DNA from: Candidatus Dojkabacteria bacterium
GTDB taxonomy: Bacteria > Patescibacteriota > Dojkabacteria > B142 > WJKM01
DNA length: 36,329 bases
NCBI GenBank assembly: GCA_020429465.1
Contig: JAGQLH010000002.1
Coordinates: forward strand, 1-36,329
Direction: 5' to 3'
This document shows positions 5,294-13,738 of this stretch, piece after piece. The notes under the pieces were generated by a model, which was not told the DNA's origin, did not search any database, and saw nothing but the letters and a program-made list of their open reading frames with translations. Position numbers and translations under genes: made by a program. The first letter of the stretch is position 1. The number at the start of each line of letters is the position of its first letter.

Positions 5294-8041
5294 ATGTCAG
5301 AACTAGAAAAATTGCCAAAAGGAGCATATAAACCAAATGAAACAGAGAAAGAAATTCTCAAATATTGGTTGGACAATAAATTTTACTCTCCTGAATTTAC
5401 TTCGGAAGAAACTTTCTCTACTGCGCGTAAAGGGGAAAATCGGGAAACATATACCAATATACTACCCCCTCCAAATGCTAATGGGAATCTGCATCTTGGT
5501 CATATGTCAGGGTATGCATACCAGGATTTAATGGGACGATATCAAAGGATGAGAGGAAAGAAAGTACTATTACTTCCAGGAAAAGATCATGCGGGAATTC
5601 AGACTGAAGTTGTTTTTGAAAAAGAATTAGAAAAACAAGGAACATCTAAGCTAGAAATTGGAAGAGAGTCATTTTATGATAAATGTTTTGATTTTTGTAT
5701 GGAGAATGGTCGAATCGCTCGAGAACAAGAACAAAATTTAGGGCTTTCTGCAGATTTTGATAGAGAATTATTCACATTGGATCCGAATATTGTGGATGAA
5801 GTACTACAAACATTTGTAGATATGTATAACGATAAATTAATTTATCGGAGTAAACGACTCATCAATTGGTGTGTGCGATGTCAGTCAGCACTTGCAGATA
5901 TTGATACGGAGTATAAGGATTCTGAGACAGAATTTTTCTACTTTAAGTATGGTTCAACTTCTCCATCGGAATATGCACTCCATGTAAGGGATACCTACGC
6001 AGGCAAAGAAGTAGAAGTGAAAATTGAGAGATACAAAGGGATGGAATACACGGGGAAAGATGGGAAGACAATTGAGTGGGAATTTGATTACTATGGTGAA
6101 ATTGAGGGGGATATAAACCCAGCAGATGGAAAAAATCTTGATGTAATTTTATTAGGATTTGAAGAAGGGCTCAAACCAGGAACAGTTGTAAAAGGAAAAG
6201 CCGTCGGGATTATGATGAGGATGGATGGTGATTATAAATTGATGGTTATTAATGAAAATAATAAAGACCTGAAGATGTATAAGGAGTTTGGATGGCATTT
6301 TGATCATTTTTCTAAGTATTTTGCAGGTGTACATATTCGTGAGTTCGAGAAACAACCAGAAGACCATTACTATACTGATGGAGTAATACTCGGAACGGTA
6401 CGTCCAGAAACAAAATTTGGTGATACCGCAATTGCTGTTCATCCAGATGATAAACGTTACGAAGACTTGGTAGGAAAGGAGATGGAAGTAGCAACGCTTA
6501 ATGGTCCAGCTATGATTAAAGTTATCGCTGATGAATCAATTGATCCTGAATTTGGTAGCGGTGCGATGAAAGTAACACCAGCTCACGCACCTGATGACTG
6601 GGATATTGCTATGCGGCATCCAGAAGTAATGCCGGAGAAACAAGTAATTAATTTTGATGGTAAGCTCAATCATCTTGCGGGGAAATACGAAGGTATGGGC
6701 GTCAAAGAAGCTCGCGAAGCAATGATTCCAGATATGGAAAAATCAGGTATTCTCGTTCGACTTGATCGAGGTTATAAAAATAGGATTCAAATTTGTGAAC
6801 GATGTAAACATCAAATTGAACCACTCATTTCATACCAGTGGTTTTTGGATACAGCTCCTTTAAAGGCAAAAGCAAAGCAGCTGGTTCAAAATGATGTGAC
6901 AAATATAATGCCGGAAGGAAAAGAGAATGTGTATCTTAATTGGATGGATACTCCAGAAGACTGGTGTATTACCCGGCAATTGTGGTGGGGGTATAGGGTA
7001 CCTGTTTGGTACAAAGTTCAGCCGGAAGAATATATTACGGAAACGGGAGAGGTAAAAGAAAAAATTGGTGACAAAATCATTGAAAATTTGGATGATTATT
7101 CAGATATGATTCATGTGGGACAGGAATCTCCAGGTGAGGGATGGGTTCAAGATGAGGATGTTTTGGATACTTGGTTTAGTTCTGGACAATGGCCAGTAGT
7201 AACTTTGGCAGCTAATGGAGATGATTTTGCAGAATTCTATCCAACACAAGTTATGGAGACTGGATGGGATATTTTGATATTCTGGGTAACTCGAATGATG
7301 TTACTTTGTCCTTATAAAACTTCAAAACTCCTAGGGAAGGAATTCGATGATCTAAAAGAAGAGGATATCGCACCATTTAAAGACGTATACCTTCATGGAT
7401 TGGTGTTGGATAAGAACGGCTCGAAAATGAGTAAATCGAAAGGAAATGGAATTGATCCATTCGAAATGATGCAAAAATATGGGACAGATGCATTGAGGCT
7501 TAGTTTTATTGTGGGTAATAAAGTAGGTCAAAATTACAGACTATACGAAGAGAAAATTCAAAACTTTAGGAATTATTGTAATAAAATCTGGAATGTTTCT
7601 AAATTCACCCTCATGAACCTGGAAGGCTTTACTGCTTTGAGTATTGAGCGACCAGAATTACCATTTGAAAAAGAAGACCTTGAGATGCTCGAACATATTG
7701 AAACACTTGCTGCAGATTCTACAACAAGAATGGAAAGTTTCAACTTCGGTGTTGCAGCCAATGAACTTTATGAGTCTGTATGGCATACATTTGCAGATAT
7801 TTACCTAGAGCAGGTAAAGCAAAGGATTTATACGAAAGATCGTGATGGAAATCCAATAAACACAAGTAAAGAAGCTCAAGAATCCCGGAAAGCAGCGCAA
7901 TGGGTACTATGGAAATCACTCGATACCTATTTGCGATTATTACACCCATTTATTCCGTTTATAACAGAACGAATCTGGAAAGCATTTCCGAAAGTGGAAG
8001 GAGAATCTTCTACATTGCTTTATGCTCAATGGCCAAATTAG
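5294..8041 (+). CDS. valS: Valyl-tRNA synthetase with pyrophosphatase-like insertion
   Basis: Charges tRNA-Val with valine using ATP. This 915-residue class I enzyme has HLGH (67-70), KMSKS (711-715), the editing domain with GTVRPETKFGDTAIAVHP (367-384) and a DALR-type anticodon-binding region. Where other ValRS pass directly from FFYFKYG (214-220) into the VRPET strand, about 130 residues are inserted. Residues 241-345 resemble family I inorganic pyrophosphatase: YYGEIEG, DGKNLDV (standing for DGDPxDV), LKPGTVVKGKAVGIM and MDGDYKLMVI. Some metal residues match (Asp278, Asp283, Asp311, Asp313, Lys315), but the central Asp is Lys280, so activity is doubtful. The protein ends at LLYAQWPN, apparently without the usual C-terminal coiled-coil arm. 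I chose ATG 5294 over GTG 5285 because that GTG lies within the Shine-Dalgarno AGGTGA (5283-5288). Confidence 0.95.
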   Translation: MSELEKLPKGAYKPNETEKEILKYWLDNKFYSPEFTSEETFSTARKGENRETYTNILPPPNANGNLHLGHMSGYAYQDLMGRYQRMRGKKVLLLPGKDHAGIQTEVVFEKELEKQGTSKLEIGRESFYDKCFDFCMENGRIAREQEQNLGLSADFDRELFTLDPNIVDEVLQTFVDMYNDKLIYRSKRLINWCVRCQSALADIDTEYKDSETEFFYFKYGSTSPSEYALHVRDTYAGKEVEVKIERYKGMEYTGKDGKTIEWEFDYYGEIEGDINPADGKNLDVILLGFEEGLKPGTVVKGKAVGIMMRMDGDYKLMVINENNKDLKMYKEFGWHFDHFSKYFAGVHIREFEKQPEDHYYTDGVILGTVRPETKFGDTAIAVHPDDKRYEDLVGKEMEVATLNGPAMIKVIADESIDPEFGSGAMKVTPAHAPDDWDIAMRHPEVMPEKQVINFDGKLNHLAGKYEGMGVKEAREAMIPDMEKSGILVRLDRGYKNRIQICERCKHQIEPLISYQWFLDTAPLKAKAKQLVQNDVTNIMPEGKENVYLNWMDTPEDWCITRQLWWGYRVPVWYKVQPEEYITETGEVKEKIGDKIIENLDDYSDMIHVGQESPGEGWVQDEDVLDTWFSSGQWPVVTLAANGDDFAEFYPTQVMETGWDILIFWVTRMMLLCPYKTSKLLGKEFDDLKEEDIAPFKDVYLHGLVLDKNGSKMSKSKGNGIDPFEMMQKYGTDALRLSFIVGNKVGQNYRLYEEKIQNFRNYCNKIWNVSKFTLMNLEGFTALSIERPELPFEKEDLEMLEHIETLAADSTTRMESFNFGVAANELYESVWHTFADIYLEQVKQRIYTKDRDGNPINTSKEAQESRKAAQWVLWKSLDTYLRLLHPFIPFITERIWKAFPKVEGESSTLLYAQWPN

Positions 8042-8067
8042 AATTTGAATGTATGGGTATTAGTAAA

Positions 8068-8144
8068 TATGCTGTAATAGCATAAGTACAGATATTCCTG
8101 TATCTGTTGTAATATGTGTATGGGGAATTACCCATACATATATT
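8068..8144 (+). repeat. Three consecutive hairpins between valS and the TSP3 protein gene
   Basis: TATGCT/AGCATA (8068-8084), ACAGATA/TATCTGT (8088-8107), and a 14-pair stem AATATGTGTATGGG/CCCATACATATATT with one G-T wobble and a GAATTA loop (8111-8144). None has a clear T run. They could form a structured 3' end protecting the valS message, a terminator of unusual type, or a structured leader for the next gene, whose ATG is at 8150. Confidence 0.55.
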
Positions 8145-8149
8145 GCAAC

Positions 8150-9223
8150 ATGAAACTAATTGATCGCACAACTATACTTGTTTATTTCTTAGTACTTCTA
8201 GGGATAGCTGCAGTGATGAATCCTCTGCAAGCCCAAGAAATGCAGGACTTAGAACTTACCGATGTGCATAGTTCTTCCATACCTTCTTCTACTGTTGAGA
8301 CAGTCGAGGTGATCTTGTACGCCCAAGCTAAAAATAATAGTGATCGTGATATTTATGGGTATGTACAATTTCAATTAAATGAATCGGATTATGGAGAGAA
8401 GCAACCGATATCCGTACTTTCAGGACAAACAGACAGTGTATTTTTTAAAACGCTGCTTCCCCCAGGTAACCAAATAATTTCAGCATATATACTATCGGAA
8501 GATTCTCAAATAGAATTTGATAAGGAGGTTGTAAAGGAAATATTTGTTGATAGAGATTATGATGGAGATAAAGTTGGAAACCAGGAAGATCCGGATGATG
8601 ACAATGACGGATTACTAGATGCAGACGAAATATATCAGGGAACTGATCAATTTAATCCAGACTCAGACGGTGATGGAATCCCTGATGGAAAGGATTCGTA
8701 TCCATTGCGTATTGGGGAACCTACGGTGCTTTCGGATAATGATGCTATTTTATCGGAAGAAGAAGTGGTTATAAACAATGAAGTTCCAGAAGAACATGAG
8801 GATCAAATTACGGGAAACAGTACACCGATTGACTCTGATAACGATGGACTTTCAGATGAAGATGAAATACGATTCAAAACTAATGTGGAGAAAGTTGATA
8901 CAGATAATGACGGATTGTCTGATGGGGAAGAGGTACATGAATACTCTCCTGATCCACTATCCCCAGATTCAGATAATGATGGATATATGGATGCAGAAGA
9001 AGTAGAATTGGGTACGGACCCAAGGGAGTTCGAATGGTTTAAAAATATTATCACATATCAAAGATGGATCCTATTGATTATTGCTGGTTTGATTTTTGTA
9101 CCGATTGGGATTCTTTTACTCGTGTTAAAAGAAAAACAGTCGCATGATGAAGAGACTGATAAACTACTACGCACACATTCTCGAAAAAAGAGCGTAACCG
9201 TTCTATCTCGAGAGAAACATTAA
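8150..9223 (+). CDS. Secreted membrane-anchored protein with thrombospondin type 3 calcium repeats
   Basis: A 357-residue surface protein. Residues 1-29 form a signal peptide (hydrophobic stretch ILVYFLVLLGIAAVM, then LQAQE). Residues about 40-130 look like an extracellular beta-sandwich. Two blocks of Asp-rich TSP3 repeats follow (about 134-185 and 228-290), with units such as DSDGDGIPDG and DTDNDGLSDGEE that bind calcium. A membrane helix (about 306-326) precedes a basic cytoplasmic tail, so the calcium-binding part is displayed outside. An earlier in-frame ATG at 8114 would place MCMGNYPYIYCN before the signal peptide and lies in a hairpin, so ATG 8150 is preferred. No enzymatic motif is seen; likely an adhesion or structural protein. 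It leads a run of surface-protein genes. Confidence 0.85.
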   Translation: MKLIDRTTILVYFLVLLGIAAVMNPLQAQEMQDLELTDVHSSSIPSSTVETVEVILYAQAKNNSDRDIYGYVQFQLNESDYGEKQPISVLSGQTDSVFFKTLLPPGNQIISAYILSEDSQIEFDKEVVKEIFVDRDYDGDKVGNQEDPDDDNDGLLDADEIYQGTDQFNPDSDGDGIPDGKDSYPLRIGEPTVLSDNDAILSEEEVVINNEVPEEHEDQITGNSTPIDSDNDGLSDEDEIRFKTNVEKVDTDNDGLSDGEEVHEYSPDPLSPDSDNDGYMDAEEVELGTDPREFEWFKNIITYQRWILLIIAGLIFVPIGILLLVLKEKQSHDEETDKLLRTHSRKKSVTVLSREKH

Positions 9224-9248
9224 TACTTAATATATTACATACGTATAC

Positions 9249-9950
9249 ATGGAATATGAGACCAACCATGAATCAGTGGAAGAGCGAGTTTCAAAAACTC
9301 AGAGTAAAAAAGGGCTAAATTTTGTCGTTGTCCTTGTCATACTGGGGCTTCTTGTTGGTGCAGCATTTATCTTTTTTGGCAGAAACCAAGATGATGCAAG
9401 TACGGCATTAGATAATACAGATGATCGACAGTCTGAAACAATGGAAACAGAGTCAGGTGCTGTTATGGAAATTAATAGAGTAGAAGGAGGTGAAATGGTA
9501 CCCGAGGAGGGCAGTATTTCTGTGATTCTTAGTGAAACTGAATTTTTTGTTGCTGCTCCTGATGATGCTCAATATGGAGAAGTAATTACAGAAGATGGGG
9601 TTACAGTAACTCGAGTCCAAAATGAAAATTTCTCATTGGATATGGGAGTTGTACAAGAAGAGGGCTTAAGCTCATATGCTTCTTACTCTTCGTTTGGAGA
9701 AAATACATCACTTGGGGGAGACCTCGTTCAAGTTCGTTTGCTAGATACTGAAAATGTATTCAAATATGTTCTAGTTGGTGAAACATTTGAAGCAAGTGGA
9801 GAATGTGGATCAGAATTACCTGCTCCATGTGGGGATAATGCACTTACAATTGCTGAAGTAGGTAATTTTGATTTTGTATGTACTGCAGCAAATGATCTCG
9901 GAAAACAACAATGTAACGATATTATGAGGAAACTGGTAGTTACAAAATAA
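9249..9950 (+). CDS. Single-pass membrane-anchored protein of unknown function
   Basis: A 233-residue protein I do not recognise. A short charged cytoplasmic N-terminus (about 1-23) is followed by one membrane helix (about 24-43, FVVVLVILGLLVGAAFIFFG). An acidic linker rich in Asp, Glu and Thr (about 45-85) leads to an extracellular domain of about 145 residues. That domain has four cysteines near its end (ECGSELPAPCG, FVCTAAN, QQCND), probably two disulfides. It starts 25 bases after the TSP3 gene and is probably cotranscribed. Type II membrane topology with an outside C-terminus is inferred from the positive charges before the helix. Confidence 0.75.
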   Translation: MEYETNHESVEERVSKTQSKKGLNFVVVLVILGLLVGAAFIFFGRNQDDASTALDNTDDRQSETMETESGAVMEINRVEGGEMVPEEGSISVILSETEFFVAAPDDAQYGEVITEDGVTVTRVQNENFSLDMGVVQEEGLSSYASYSSFGENTSLGGDLVQVRLLDTENVFKYVLVGETFEASGECGSELPAPCGDNALTIAEVGNFDFVCTAANDLGKQQCNDIMRKLVVTK

Positions 9951-10021
9951 TATTAGTATTTTTGTGTAACATAAAAGAGGATAGTACGTCTTATAAGTAA
10001 TTAAATTTGTAACTATTATCT

Positions 10022-10789
10022 ATGAAAATTACCATTACAGCACTATTTGCAGCATTAGTCCTACTAATACCTTTATTTGTTACTCAAGCATTCGCATCCT
10101 TCCCAGATGTTCCATCGGACTATTTATATTACGATGCCATCAATTACGTCCAGACAGAAGAAGTAGTATCTGGATTTACCGATGGTACCTATCGTCCAGA
10201 AGATCCAATTACCCGAGCTGAATTCACAAAAATCATTGTGAATGCAAACCTACCATCAGTGAAAGATGGTATCGATTTGGCCCTAGGGTATCCGGAAGTG
10301 GCATATGATGTAAATGGACCAGTGTATTTAGTAAGAATCCCAGAGGATGATCCAAATAATTTCACAGGAAGTGAGATTTTATACTATGAACAATGCATTT
10401 ATTATAAGGGGTACGCAGATGGTGGAGATGAGGTTTTATCAGTAGTACCGGTATTTAATGATATTCAAGCAGATCATCTATTTGCCAATTATCTCTGTTA
10501 TGCCAAAGAAATGGATATAGTTGGGGGGTACACAGATGGTAACTTCTACCCAGATAATCCAATCACGGTAGGAGAGGCAAGTAAAATTATTGCAAATGCC
10601 TATGGACTTACAGATCTTGATAGCGGCCCTGAGGGAGATATTTTCAAACCGTTTATAGACGCATTAGTAGAACAAAATGCAATTCCAGAGACAGTCATTG
10701 ATATTGATGATATTTTGACACGTGGAGAAATGGCAGCATTTGTGTATTACCTTGAGACAGATAATGATTCCAGCGTAGATATAAACTAG
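10022..10789 (+). CDS. Secreted SLH-domain protein
   Basis: A 255-residue exported protein with a signal peptide cleaved after AFA (about residue 26). SLH domain 1 (about 27-75) has FPDVPSDYLYYDAINYV, GFTDGTYRPEDPITRAEFTKII. SLH domain 2 (about 143-195) has FNDIQADHLFANYLCYA, GGYTDGNFYPDNPITVGEASKII. A third, degenerate SLH-like stretch (about 205-246) ends ILTRGEMAAFVYYLE. SLH domains bind cell-wall polymers non-covalently. No effector domain is present, and the frame stays open beyond the TAG stop: 10805-11209 continues in the same frame with only five codons between. So this may be the N-terminal half of a protein split by a nonsense codon, or may be naturally short. Confidence 0.88.
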   Translation: MKITITALFAALVLLIPLFVTQAFASFPDVPSDYLYYDAINYVQTEEVVSGFTDGTYRPEDPITRAEFTKIIVNANLPSVKDGIDLALGYPEVAYDVNGPVYLVRIPEDDPNNFTGSEILYYEQCIYYKGYADGGDEVLSVVPVFNDIQADHLFANYLCYAKEMDIVGGYTDGNFYPDNPITVGEASKIIANAYGLTDLDSGPEGDIFKPFIDALVEQNAIPETVIDIDDILTRGEMAAFVYYLETDNDSSVDIN

Positions 10790-10804
10790 GGTGGTTTAAA
10801 GTGG

Positions 10805-11209
10805 GTGGTCTATGAGAATATGTATCAGGAGGGAGATATATTTACAGTCGAATGTCCAGAATCATGGTATTTTAGTGATGTATATACAGAGGGGCAGGTT
10901 GGAGAGGAAATTGCATCGTGTACATCGCCTTCAGGCACAAAAGTGAGTTATTTTAATCCAAATCTTGAACACTCTATTGTTTGTAATGGTGAGTATGTTC
11001 AAATAGCTGAAAATATAAGAAGATATAAATTCGAGGAGGATGTATGGCAGGTATTTACATATTCTAAATACTCTACCGATGGATCTACATCGAATTTAGC
11101 TCAAGGGCATATAACTGGAGTGTGGTCCTGGGGTATATCTAATACAAATACTAATGATTTAGTATCTGCAGATAGAATTGTTTCAAAAAATCTAGGGGAT
11201 ATTCTTTAA
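10805..11209 (+). CDS. Hypothetical protein, in frame with the preceding SLH gene (possible broken-gene half)
   Basis: A 134-residue open frame starting at GTG (10805), or ATG at 10820, and ending NLGDIL. It has no signal peptide although it has three cysteines (VECPE, ASCTS, IVCNG) and a composition like the secreted proteins around it. It is in exactly the same frame as the SLH gene, and the only stop between them is the TAG at 10787-10789. Either it is the C-terminal domain of one secreted protein separated by a recent nonsense mutation or by stop readthrough, or it is a separate small gene. No family recognised. Confidence 0.5.
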   Translation: MVYENMYQEGDIFTVECPESWYFSDVYTEGQVGEEIASCTSPSGTKVSYFNPNLEHSIVCNGEYVQIAENIRRYKFEEDVWQVFTYSKYSTDGSTSNLAQGHITGVWSWGISNTNTNDLVSADRIVSKNLGDIL

Positions 11210-11226
11210 TTATTTTGCAATAAAAT

Positions 11227-11922
11227 ATGACGATAAATGACAGTAACTCAAGCAAAACATCTTCACCAAGTACAAACAAGTCTTGGCTTTTTCTACCATT
11301 GGTGATCATAGCGTTCTTTACCGGTGGATTAGCAAGCTATGTTCTTATTCCATCAACCTCGACTAGTTCTCAATCTGAAGTAGTATCGACCTTTGTGCAA
11401 AATAACAATGTCGAAGATCAGATAATTAGCATAACCGAGCATGATACCCTACGAGTAGAAGAAGTTGTTGAAGGTTTAGATGGTCGATTTGATTTTTATC
11501 GTAATTCGGATGATGTGTTAGTTTTTTCTCAATCAAATCCGATTAATGATCCCCATAGTAGGAATCAAGGATGGATAGGTAAATTAAGTGATAACGGACA
11601 GTATATTATAATTCAACGCTCTAGTTATGGTGTGCTGAGAGGACAGATTGCATCTCATTTCGCAATCTATGAATATGACTTCAAAACTAATGCGATAACA
11701 CATCTCTTTGACGCTGGTCGTATAAATCCTATCGAAATGCTTGGTGAGCATAACGATCCAATTTATGATAATTGTACAAGCTATGAGGATGGTTATTTTA
11801 CAATACGTGATACTGTGGATTGTAGAAACGAAAGTAGAATTGAACAATATGTTGAAACCATTGAATTTATAGAAGAGCTAGTCAATCAATATTCTGAAGA
11901 GTATATTAGTGTGCAAGTGTGA
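11227..11922 (+). CDS. Single-pass membrane-anchored protein of unknown function
   Basis: A 231-residue protein. A Ser/Thr/Asn-rich cytoplasmic leader (1-19) precedes one membrane helix (about 20-41, LFLPLVIIAFFTGGLASYVLI). The rest is extracellular, with beta-strand-like repeats of aromatic and polar residues (FDFYRNSDDVLVFSQ, ISDNGQYIIIQ-type strands) and two cysteines near the end. The pattern of short strands resembles a beta-propeller-like or WD-like fragment, but this is weak. It starts 17 bases after the preceding frame and ends the surface-protein run. No function can be assigned. Confidence 0.7.
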   Translation: MTINDSNSSKTSSPSTNKSWLFLPLVIIAFFTGGLASYVLIPSTSTSSQSEVVSTFVQNNNVEDQIISITEHDTLRVEEVVEGLDGRFDFYRNSDDVLVFSQSNPINDPHSRNQGWIGKLSDNGQYIIIQRSSYGVLRGQIASHFAIYEYDFKTNAITHLFDAGRINPIEMLGEHNDPIYDNCTSYEDGYFTIRDTVDCRNESRIEQYVETIEFIEELVNQYSEEYISVQV

Positions 11923-11964
11923 TGATCTGACAAATAGCGTTACAGAGGTAAAGAGATAAAGAAA

Positions 11965-12000
11965 ATCCCGGATATCAAGATGGATTCTTGATTCCGGGAT
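11965..12000 (-). terminator. Second hairpin downstream of groEL, terminator-like on minus strand
   Basis: ATCCCGG..ATCAAG pairs with CTTGAT..CCGGGAT, a 14-pair stem with one bulged base. On the minus strand it is followed by TTTTCTTT. It may back up the groEL terminator. On the plus strand no T run follows, but the hairpin could still mark the 3' end of the surface-protein mRNA. Confidence 0.55.
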
Positions 12001-12010
12001 AGCTTCGACT

Positions 12011-12048
12011 AAAAAGGATCAAGTTCGTCGATGACGAACTTGATCCTT
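12011..12048 (-). terminator. Intrinsic terminator of groESL
   Basis: A perfect 16-pair stem, AAGGATCAAGTTCGTC/GACGAACTTGATCCTT, with a three-base loop (12014-12048). Read on the minus strand, it is followed by TTTTT directly after the stem and lies nine bases beyond the groEL stop. Confidence 0.85.
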
Positions 12049-12056
12049 GAGTTTCA

Positions 12057-13691
12057 CTACATCATTCCAGGCATTCCCATTCCACCACCCATACCTCCAC
12101 CAGGCATTGCAGGTTCATTGTTCTCTTCAGGAACATCTGTTACTACAGCTTCTGTTGTAAGTAAGAGCATTGATACTGAGGCTGCATTTTCTAAAGCCAT
12201 TCTTGTTACTTTCACTGGATCAATAATTCCATCCTTTACCATATCTACCACTTTATCTTCACGTGCGTTATATCCTTTACCTCCGCCTACACTGTTTAAG
12301 AATGCTGCAGGTTCTTTCCCAGCATTTACAAGGATCTGTCTAAATGGAGCTTGAAGAGCTTCTTTTAGAATTGAAATCCCAATTTCTTCATCTCTTACCA
12401 CTTTAACGCTGTCGAGTGCTTTAACTGAATCGAGAAGGGCAATTCCACCACCTGGTACAACTCCTTCTTCTACAGCTGCACGTGTAGCTGCAAGTGCATC
12501 ATCAAGTCTATCTTTTCGTTCTTTTAGCTCAACTTCTGTAGCCGCTCCTACTTCTAGAACAGCAACTCCGCCAGATAGTTTTGCTAGTCGTTCTTGTAGT
12601 TTTTCCTTATCGTAATCACTGTCAGTGTTTGCTATTTCTTTTTTGATAACTTCAACACGACCATCAATTTCTTTCTTGTCTCCTTTTCCTCCAACAATAG
12701 TAGTTGTGTCTTTACTTGAAACCACTTTTTCTGCTCGTCCAAGATCACTTAGTTCTGTTGATTCAAGTTTTCGTCCAACCTCTTCTGAGATCACCGTTCC
12801 ACCGGTAAGCACAGCAATGTCTTGAAGCATAGCTTTTCGTCGATCACCAAATGCGGGTGCTTTTACTGCAAGAACATTAAGTACTCCTTTAAGTTTATTA
12901 ACAATAAGAGTAGCTAGTGCTTCTCCTTCAATATCTTCAGCAATAATTACAATATCTTTTTTACCAGTCTGAGCAATTTTTTCAATTACAGGAACAAACT
13001 CTTTTAAGTTTGAAACTTTCCCATCAAAAATGAGAATGTACGGATCAGAAATTTCTGCACTCAAATTATCTCCATTAGTTACAAAGTATGGAGAAACATA
13101 CCCTTTGTCGAATTGCATTCCTTCTACAGTTTTTATTTGAAGTCCAAATGTTTGTCCTTCTTCCACTGTAATAACACCATCTTTACCAACTTTATTCATT
13201 GCTTTTGCAATAGCATCACCGATTTCTGTATCTCCATTTGCAGAGATAGTAGCAACACGTTTAATGTCCTCGTCATTTTGAACAGTTGTTGCAGATTTTT
13301 TAAGTGTAGCAATTACTGAGCTAACTCCTTTTTCAATACCTGTCCGGATTTCCATAGGATTTGCTCCAGCAGCGATATTTTTAAGTCCTGTTGTAATGAT
13401 TGATTGTGCTAATACTACAGCAGTTGTAGTTCCATCTCCAGCAGTATCAACAGTTTTTGTTGCTGCTTCTTTTACTAATTGTGCACCCATATTTTCCAAG
13501 TTATCAGCAAGTTCAATTTCCTTTGCAATGCTTACTCCATCTTTTGTAATAGTTGGTCCTCCAAATGATTTCTGGATTGCTACATTTCGACCTTTTGGTC
13601 CAAGTGTCACTTTTACAGCATTTGCGAGTTTATCAACTCCTGTTTTGAGGGCTTTTCGTGCTTTCTCATCGTAATTAATATCTTTTGCCAT
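12057..13691 (-). CDS. groEL: Chaperonin GroEL (Hsp60)
   Basis: The 544-residue ATP-dependent folding chamber subunit. It has all class I hallmarks: VTLGPKGRNVAIQKSFGGPTITKDGVSIAKEI near the N-terminus, the nucleotide-binding DGTTTAVVLAQ (about 86-96), the apical domain with VVIEDIEGEALATLIVNK-like sequence, and AAVEEGVVPGGGIALL near 404-419. The C-terminus is the flexible Gly-Met tail (GGGMGGGMGMPGMM). Length matches the family. It is second in the groES-groEL operon, 47 bases after groES, with a weak Shine-Dalgarno (AAGG) before the ATG. A strong intrinsic terminator follows. Confidence 0.98.
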   Translation of the reverse strand: MAKDINYDEKARKALKTGVDKLANAVKVTLGPKGRNVAIQKSFGGPTITKDGVSIAKEIELADNLENMGAQLVKEAATKTVDTAGDGTTTAVVLAQSIITTGLKNIAAGANPMEIRTGIEKGVSSVIATLKKSATTVQNDEDIKRVATISANGDTEIGDAIAKAMNKVGKDGVITVEEGQTFGLQIKTVEGMQFDKGYVSPYFVTNGDNLSAEISDPYILIFDGKVSNLKEFVPVIEKIAQTGKKDIVIIAEDIEGEALATLIVNKLKGVLNVLAVKAPAFGDRRKAMLQDIAVLTGGTVISEEVGRKLESTELSDLGRAEKVVSSKDTTTIVGGKGDKKEIDGRVEVIKKEIANTDSDYDKEKLQERLAKLSGGVAVLEVGAATEVELKERKDRLDDALAATRAAVEEGVVPGGGIALLDSVKALDSVKVVRDEEIGISILKEALQAPFRQILVNAGKEPAAFLNSVGGGKGYNAREDKVVDMVKDGIIDPVKVTRMALENAASVSMLLLTTEAVVTDVPEENNEPAMPGGGMGGGMGMPGMM

Positions 13692-13738
13692 TTGCCTTAT
13701 GTGTAATAGATTAAATAGTAATTATATGGATCAACGAA

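Noticed and set aside
8803..9054. Serine-rich open frame antisense to the TSP3 repeats
   Set aside because: It is the mirror of the Asp-rich DxDxDG codons (gat/gac read as serine-rich on the other strand), with no independent start or neighbours.
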